DNA of 9,225 bases from an uncultured Acidobacteriota bacterium (GTDB taxonomy: Bacteria; Acidobacteriota; Blastocatellia; RBC074): assembly GCA_937967285.1 (NCBI GenBank), contig CALBSU010000576.1, forward strand, positions 1-9,225. Direction: 5' to 3'. The position numbers and the translations under genes were made by a program. This document shows positions 6,438 through 9,225 of the stretch, piece after piece (positions within the stretch are counted from its first letter, which is position 1; every line of letters begins with the position of its first letter). The notes under the pieces were generated by a model. The model was not told the DNA's origin and did no database searches. It was given only the letters and a program-made list of their open reading frames with translations.

Positions 6438-7139
6438 ATGATCGACATAACAGGAATCGAGAGGTTGTACCGGAGATATCAGGCGCTGGAAGAGATGCTT
6501 GCGGAGTCTGAGGAGATGAGAGCCGGTCAGAACAACGAGAATACGAAAGGAGCAGATAAAGCAATGTCAACAACCACGAAGAGGACGCCTGAGCCGCTCA
6601 ACGGAGTCGATACGCCGACGCTCTTTGCGACGATCAACGCCGTCGCGGGACAGCCGGAACTGGCGAAGTTTCAGTTCCGTGCGCAGAGCAGCTGGAAGAC
6701 CGGGACGCACAGTCGAACGAGCATCCAGTCGTTCTACGGCGCCGGGTCCGAGCAGGCTCACAAGACGGAATTCGTCTTCGACGCCGATCATCCGACGGTG
6801 CTGGTGGGCGAGGACAAGGGGCCGACGCCGATCGAATTTCTGCTGGTCGGGCTGGCTGCCTGTCTGACGGCGGGCATCGGCAACATCGCGGCCGCGCGGG
6901 GCGTCAAGCTCGAGGAGGTCGAATCGACCGTCGAGGGAGACATCGACCTGCGGGGCATCCTGGGGATCTCCGACAAGGTTCGGAACGGATACCAGGGCAT
7001 TCGAGTCAATTTCAGGATCAAGGGCGACGCTCCGGCCGAGAAGCTCGAGCAGATCGTCGAGCAGTCGCGCAACCGTTCGGCAGTCTATGACGTGCTGACC
7101 AGCGGCGTCCCGGTCACGATGACCGTGACGACGGCCTGA
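6438..7139 (+). CDS. OsmC-family protein with N-terminal extension and a single cysteine
   Basis: The 233-residue product belongs to the OsmC/Ohr superfamily of thiol-dependent hydroperoxide reductases. The core begins near residue 55 (NGVDTPTLFATINAV). It includes AKFQFRAQSSW (76-86), the family loop GPTPIEFLLVGLAACLTAGI (128-147) with the catalytic-type C142, and the strand pair VESTVEGDIDLRGILG (161-176), then GYQGIRVNFRIKGDAP (184-199). In classical OsmC/Ohr a second cysteine sits in a 'CPV/CPI'-like motif near the C-terminus. Here the matching segment reads NRSAVYDVL, with serine 214 where cysteine is expected, so the two-cysteine peroxidase cycle may not operate. Residues 1-42 (MIDITGIERLYRR, then acidic ALEEMLAESEEM) form a predicted helical extension not seen in the short family members I know. 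An internal start at 6564 (MSTTTKRTPEP) would remove it. It is the first gene of a three-gene rightward run, 65 bp before the next. Confidence 0.88.
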   Translation: MIDITGIERLYRRYQALEEMLAESEEMRAGQNNENTKGADKAMSTTTKRTPEPLNGVDTPTLFATINAVAGQPELAKFQFRAQSSWKTGTHSRTSIQSFYGAGSEQAHKTEFVFDADHPTVLVGEDKGPTPIEFLLVGLAACLTAGIGNIAAARGVKLEEVESTVEGDIDLRGILGISDKVRNGYQGIRVNFRIKGDAPAEKLEQIVEQSRNRSAVYDVLTSGVPVTMTVTTA

Positions 7140-7156
7140 GAGAGACGCAAAACGAC

Positions 7157-7188
7157 AGACCGGCCTCGTCGCAAGACCGGGCCGGTCT
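7157..7188 (+). other. Intercistronic hairpin between OsmC and flavoprotein genes
   Basis: AGACCGGCC (7157-7165) pairs with GGCCGGTCT (7180-7188) as a 9-bp GC-rich stem with a 14-base loop. An alternative pairing is possible because AGACCGG recurs within the loop region. Only CTTGTC follows, with no T-run, so full termination is doubtful. Partial attenuation, or protection of the upstream message, could set different levels of OsmC and the flavoproteins. Confidence 0.5.
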
Positions 7189-7204
7189 TGTCATTGGTGG
7201 AGTC

Positions 7205-8452
7205 ATGAAACGGATCAACACAATCATCATCGGCGGCGGACAGGCGGGCCTGGCGATGAGTCGGTGTCTCGGCGAACGCGGAGTCGATCACGTCATCCTC
7301 GAACGTGGCAGGGTGGCGGAAAGATGGAGGAGCCAGCGCTGGGATTCGCTCAGGCTGCTCACGCCGCGCTGGCAGAGCAGGTTGCCGGGATGGTCTTACC
7401 GGGGACCCGATCGGGACGGCTTTATGAACAAATCCGAGGTGATCGAATATCTCTCGGGATATGCGCGATCATTCAATGCGCCGGTTCTGACAGGGATCAC
7501 AGTGACCGATGTCGAGCAGACGAGTGACGGCTACATCGTCAGAACCGATTCCGGAGACTGGCGCTCCGCCAATGTCGTGCTGGCGACGGGCTTCTGCGAC
7601 AGCCCGCACGTTCCGGCGATGGCCGGAGGGCTCTCGAAGCGGATAATTCAGATCGTGACGACCCGGTACCGGAACGCGGACCAACTGCCGGACGGGGGCG
7701 TGCTGGTTGTCGGCGCCTCGGCGACCGGGGTCCAACTGGCGGCTGAGATCGCCCGGTCGGGCAGGCCGGTCACGCTCTCGGTCGGTCGGCACATCCGGTT
7801 GCCGCGCAGTTATCGCGGCCGGGACATCATGGCCTGGTATGACGCGATGGGCATCACGACCCAGACCGCGAGCGATGTCTGGGACATCGAGGCTTCGCGT
7901 CGCCAGCCGTCGATGCAGCTGACGGGCAGCGATGACCACCGGTCGATCGACCTGAACACCCTGCGTGAGATGGGCGTCCGGATCGTCGGACGAGCGATCG
8001 GCAGCGACCGGTCAGGCCTCTATTTCGCCGATGACCTGACGACCACGATCGGGCGCGCGGAATCCAAGATGCATGCCCAGCTCGATCGCATCGACGGTTT
8101 CATCGCCAGGTCGAATATCGGCGATCTGTATCCGGCTGAGAAGCGTCCGATGCCCGTTGCGGTCCCGGCGGCGCCGGAGATGTTGAAACTGAGCGATGAG
8201 GGAATCGCCACGGTGCTCTGGGCGACGGGATTCAGAAGGGATTACTCGTGGCTCAAGGTTCCGGTTCTGGATGCAGGCGGGGAACTGATCAATAACGGCG
8301 GCATCACGCCGGCGGCGGGACTCTACGCTCTGGGTCTCAGGTTCCAGCGGCGACGCAACTCGAGCTTCATCGACGGCGTCGGCGCGGATGCCGCCGAACT
8401 GGCCGATCATCTTGTTAAAAGGCTGTCGGGACGCTACAGGGCAGTCGCCTGA
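7205..8452 (+). CDS. FAD/NAD(P)H-dependent oxidoreductase, FMO/CzcO-like
   Basis: The 415-residue cytoplasmic protein has two dinucleotide-binding folds. The FAD fold starts with IIIGGGQAGLAMS (7-19) and has ERGRVAERWRSQRWDSLRLL (33-52), a layout usual in flavin-containing monooxygenases and CzcO-type proteins. A first ATGF lies at 127-130. The NAD(P)H fold begins VLVVGASATGVQLAAEI (166-182), and a second ATGF at 340-343 closes the FAD site. The fingerprint FxGxxxHxxxW/Y of true FMOs and Baeyer-Villiger enzymes is not present; the corresponding linker reads RIIQIVTTRYRN (146-157), without histidine. Monooxygenation is therefore not proven and a reductase or oxidase role remains possible. GGTGGAG precedes the ATG. 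The gene follows the OsmC gene by 65 bp and precedes the next flavoprotein by 28 bp, so co-transcription is likely. Confidence 0.88.
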   Translation: MKRINTIIIGGGQAGLAMSRCLGERGVDHVILERGRVAERWRSQRWDSLRLLTPRWQSRLPGWSYRGPDRDGFMNKSEVIEYLSGYARSFNAPVLTGITVTDVEQTSDGYIVRTDSGDWRSANVVLATGFCDSPHVPAMAGGLSKRIIQIVTTRYRNADQLPDGGVLVVGASATGVQLAAEIARSGRPVTLSVGRHIRLPRSYRGRDIMAWYDAMGITTQTASDVWDIEASRRQPSMQLTGSDDHRSIDLNTLREMGVRIVGRAIGSDRSGLYFADDLTTTIGRAESKMHAQLDRIDGFIARSNIGDLYPAEKRPMPVAVPAAPEMLKLSDEGIATVLWATGFRRDYSWLKVPVLDAGGELINNGGITPAAGLYALGLRFQRRRNSSFIDGVGADAAELADHLVKRLSGRYRAVA

Positions 8453-8467
8453 ATGATTGAATGGAGA

Positions 8468-8476
8468 AGGAGGGAG
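8468..8476 (+). promoter_or_regulatory. Strong ribosome binding site of the terminal flavoprotein gene
   Basis: AGGAGGGAG contains a consensus GGAGG (8469-8473) seven bases before the ATG at 8481. It lies within the 28-bp spacer after the stop of the preceding gene, so translation of the third gene should be efficient and independent. No promoter or terminator fits in the spacer. Confidence 0.7.
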
Positions 8477-8480
8477 AAAA

Positions 8481-9225
8481 ATGAGAGGCAGTAACGATAT
8501 TCGACCTCGATACGACGCAATAGTTATCGGCGCGCGGGTCGCGGGCGCCGCCACTGCGATGCTGCTGGCCAGGGGAGGTATGCGAGTGCTGGCGATCGAC
8601 GGCAGCGCGGAGGGAAGCGATACGCTCTCGACGCACGCCATGATGCGAGCCGGAGTCATGCTGCTCGATCGGTGGGGCGTGCTCGACCGGCTGCTGGCGG
8701 CCGGTACGCCGAAGATCAGGCGAACCACATTTCATTACGGAGCAGAAAAGATACCGGTCGATATCAGGGAACGCGACGGGATCGATTCGCTGATCGCTCC
8801 CCGGCGGACCGTGCTCGATGCGGCTCTGGCAGCCGCGGCGAGGGAAGCCGGCGCGACTGTTCTTCACCGGACGATAATGACCGAACTGTTGCGCGACGGT
8901 TCCGGCCGGGTTGCAGGAGTCGAAATCAGGGACCGTGACGGCCATCATCATCGTGTGGAGGCCGATATCGTGATCGGCGCAGACGGGGCGCGCTCCTCGA
9001 TGGCGAAATCGGTCGGAGCCGAAATCCTTCGTCAGGGGCTTCACCCGGCGGCTTTCATCTACGGTTATTGGCGCGGAATCGAACTCGACGGGACTCACTG
9101 GCAGTATGCCCTGAATACCGCATCCGGCGCGCTGCCGACCAATGACGGGCTGGCCTGCGTCTTTGTCGGCATGCCGCCGGATCGATATCGCCCCGAACGG
9201 ATCGAGAAGCTCTACAGCGAAGTTC
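8481..9225 (+). CDS. FAD-dependent monooxygenase, PHBH/geranylgeranyl-reductase-like (partial, 3' end missing)
   Basis: The reading frame is open from the ATG at 8481 to the window end, giving 248 residues without a stop. The N-terminal FAD fold is YDAIVIGARVAGAATAMLLA (11-30), ending in the acidic residue of VLAID (36-40). The middle glycine of GxGxxG is arginine (GARVAG), as is usual in the subfamily with GSDTLSTHAMMRAG (46-58). TTFHYG (82-87) and APRRTVLDAAL (106-116) follow. The second FAD motif, IVIGADGARSSMAKSVGA (163-180), contains the GD-type GADG at 166-169. These place it in the p-hydroxybenzoate-hydroxylase superfamily of single-component flavin hydroxylases and reductases. The substrate-binding half, about 150 residues more, lies beyond the window. 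It is the third gene of the OsmC/flavoprotein run. Substrate is unknown. Confidence 0.9.
   Translation, partial: MRGSNDIRPRYDAIVIGARVAGAATAMLLARGGMRVLAIDGSAEGSDTLSTHAMMRAGVMLLDRWGVLDRLLAAGTPKIRRTTFHYGAEKIPVDIRERDGIDSLIAPRRTVLDAALAAAAREAGATVLHRTIMTELLRDGSGRVAGVEIRDRDGHHHRVEADIVIGADGARSSMAKSVGAEILRQGLHPAAFIYGYWRGIELDGTHWQYALNTASGALPTNDGLACVFVGMPPDRYRPERIEKLYSEV

Noticed and set aside
8415..9098. A 227-codon leftward open frame at the right end
   Set aside because: It overlaps the FAD monooxygenase frame, whose FAD motifs and strong ribosome site are clear; the antisense peptide is composition-driven.

Overview
The window looks like a chromosomal segment of an Acidobacteriota genome, possibly Blastocatellia-like. 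This is inferred from family content, not from a marker gene. The main evidence is a membrane-anchored winged-helix regulator with a C-terminal PD40/TolB-like propeller, a secreted 'YTYIQKR' / LolA-like-fold protein, and a small exported protein with an 'IPFDFVVGD...AGVYTV' signature. These architectures are typical of that phylum. Base composition is moderately GC-rich. There is no phage, plasmid, transposase, CRISPR or RNA gene.

Layout. (1) 1-140 (+) is the 3' end of a TolC-type outer-membrane efflux gene, closed by a strong hairpin terminator at 164-206. (2) 266-3421 (-) is a two-gene operon: a 729-residue transmembrane transcription factor (1232-3421), followed after 15 bp by a 316-residue exported protein (266-1216). 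(3) 3422-3954 is a 533-bp gene-free stretch with a long imperfect inverted repeat made of GCAGAG-type units (3618-3748). (4) 3955-4404 (+) is a small exported acidobacterial-type protein, followed by a 15-bp perfect hairpin with a GAGA loop (4458-4491). (5) 4504-4660 is a second, nearly perfect inverted repeat with 40-nt arms. It lies between the small gene and the convergent gene 4667-6220 (-), a periplasmic UshA/CD73-type 5'-nucleotidase. (6) 6221-6437 is a divergent spacer carrying a third, GCAGGCG-type palindromic repeat. (7) 6438-9225 (+) is a run of three redox genes: an OsmC-family protein, an FAD/NAD(P)H oxidoreductase of the FMO/CzcO type, and an FAD-dependent monooxygenase of the p-hydroxybenzoate-hydroxylase superfamily that runs off the window.

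Functional reading. The regulator/exported-protein pair looks like a one-component signalling unit: a cytoplasmic DNA-binding head, one membrane span and a predicted periplasmic propeller, co-expressed with a secreted partner. The nucleotidase would dephosphorylate nucleotides in the periplasm. The OsmC plus two-flavoprotein cassette is the best candidate here for an undescribed system. Its close spacing and consistent strand suggest a shared pathway, such as oxidation or detoxification of a hydrophobic or peroxidised substrate, but the substrate cannot be read from the sequence. The three intergenic repeats belong to three unrelated-looking families, and the first two bracket the small exported gene.
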